Shown here piece by piece: positions 64,000 to 64,000 of a stretch of DNA of 64,000 nucleotides (the stretch's first letter is position 1; each line of letters begins with the position of its first letter). Location: positions 4,382,001 to 4,446,000 of the forward strand of contig NZ_CP120863.1 in the NCBI RefSeq assembly GCF_026191725.2, given 5' to 3'. The notes beneath the pieces were generated by a model. That model saw only the letters and a list, made by a program, of their open reading frames with translations, did not search any database and was not told where the DNA came from. The translations under genes were made by a program, and so were the position numbers. The DNA is from Roseibium porphyridii (GTDB lineage: Bacteria > Pseudomonadota > Alphaproteobacteria > Rhizobiales > Stappiaceae).

Positions 64000-64000
64000 G

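Noticed and set aside
1..64000. tRNA genes, rRNA, CRISPR arrays or phage modules
   Set aside because: Intergenic regions were read for T-loop-like motifs, spaced direct repeats and phage structural genes; nothing convincing was found.

Overview
The window looks like chromosomal DNA of a marine alphaproteobacterium of the Stappiaceae type (Roseibium/Labrenzia or a near relative). The grounds are moderate-to-high GC coding DNA, several Dpp/Opp-type peptide ABC operons, a Sit-type manganese transporter behind Fur-family boxes, a homogentisate operon, MatB, a BA14K protein and a DUF2783 gene. This is inference from gene content; no rRNA or other phylogenetic marker is present. I saw no tRNA, rRNA, CRISPR array, intact insertion sequence or prophage.

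Region 1 (1-11643) is a peptide/amide utilisation block. A minus-strand operon encodes a periplasmic binding protein, two permeases, two ATPases and a truncated AbgB-like M20 amidohydrolase. A divergent LysR gene, an M81 (MlrC-like) metallopeptidase, an AstE/AspA-like zinc deacylase and a second M20 peptidase lie beside it. Region 2 (11948-14599) is a Tat-exported S/N-oxide reductase with a C-terminal haem c domain. Region 3 (14717-18530) is sitABCD with a symmetric pair of Fur/Mur-like operators. Region 4 (18632-21076) is a chemoreceptor.

Region 5 (21368-28285) is aromatic catabolism: hmgA, a metallo-beta-lactamase-fold (MBL) protein and fahA with overlapping ends, then a second MBL protein with a degenerate metal motif, a secreted hypothetical protein, an MhpA-like FAD monooxygenase and a DUF2783 gene. 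Region 6 (28544-31574) holds small proteins and a HerA-like ATPase. Region 7 (about 31575-35549) is the accessory part. It has an orphan membrane-anchored methyltransferase-like protein and an orphan pseudaminic-acid-type methylase set in AT-richer, gene-poor DNA.

Region 8 (35550-44060) contains DUF2867, nitroreductase and a divergent drug exporter sharing a palindromic operator, matB, a haemolysin-III protein, an L,D-transpeptidase, an M19 dipeptidase and a GntR regulator. Region 9 (44082-49457) is a second peptide ABC operon with a two-domain ATPase. Region 10 (49680-64000) holds BA14K, Uup, GNAT plus XRE-cupin, a FabF-like synthase, a chemoreceptor with a duplicated sensor unit, a LuxR solo, MarR, an HdeD-like protein, a gamma-butyrobetaine/trimethyllysine-type dioxygenase, rsuA, rsmC and a GDYXXLXY/DUF2157-type membrane pair.

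Two features recur. All three binding-protein genes of the ABC operons are followed at once by a hairpin before the next transporter gene. Many adjacent genes overlap by ATGA, which implies translational coupling.
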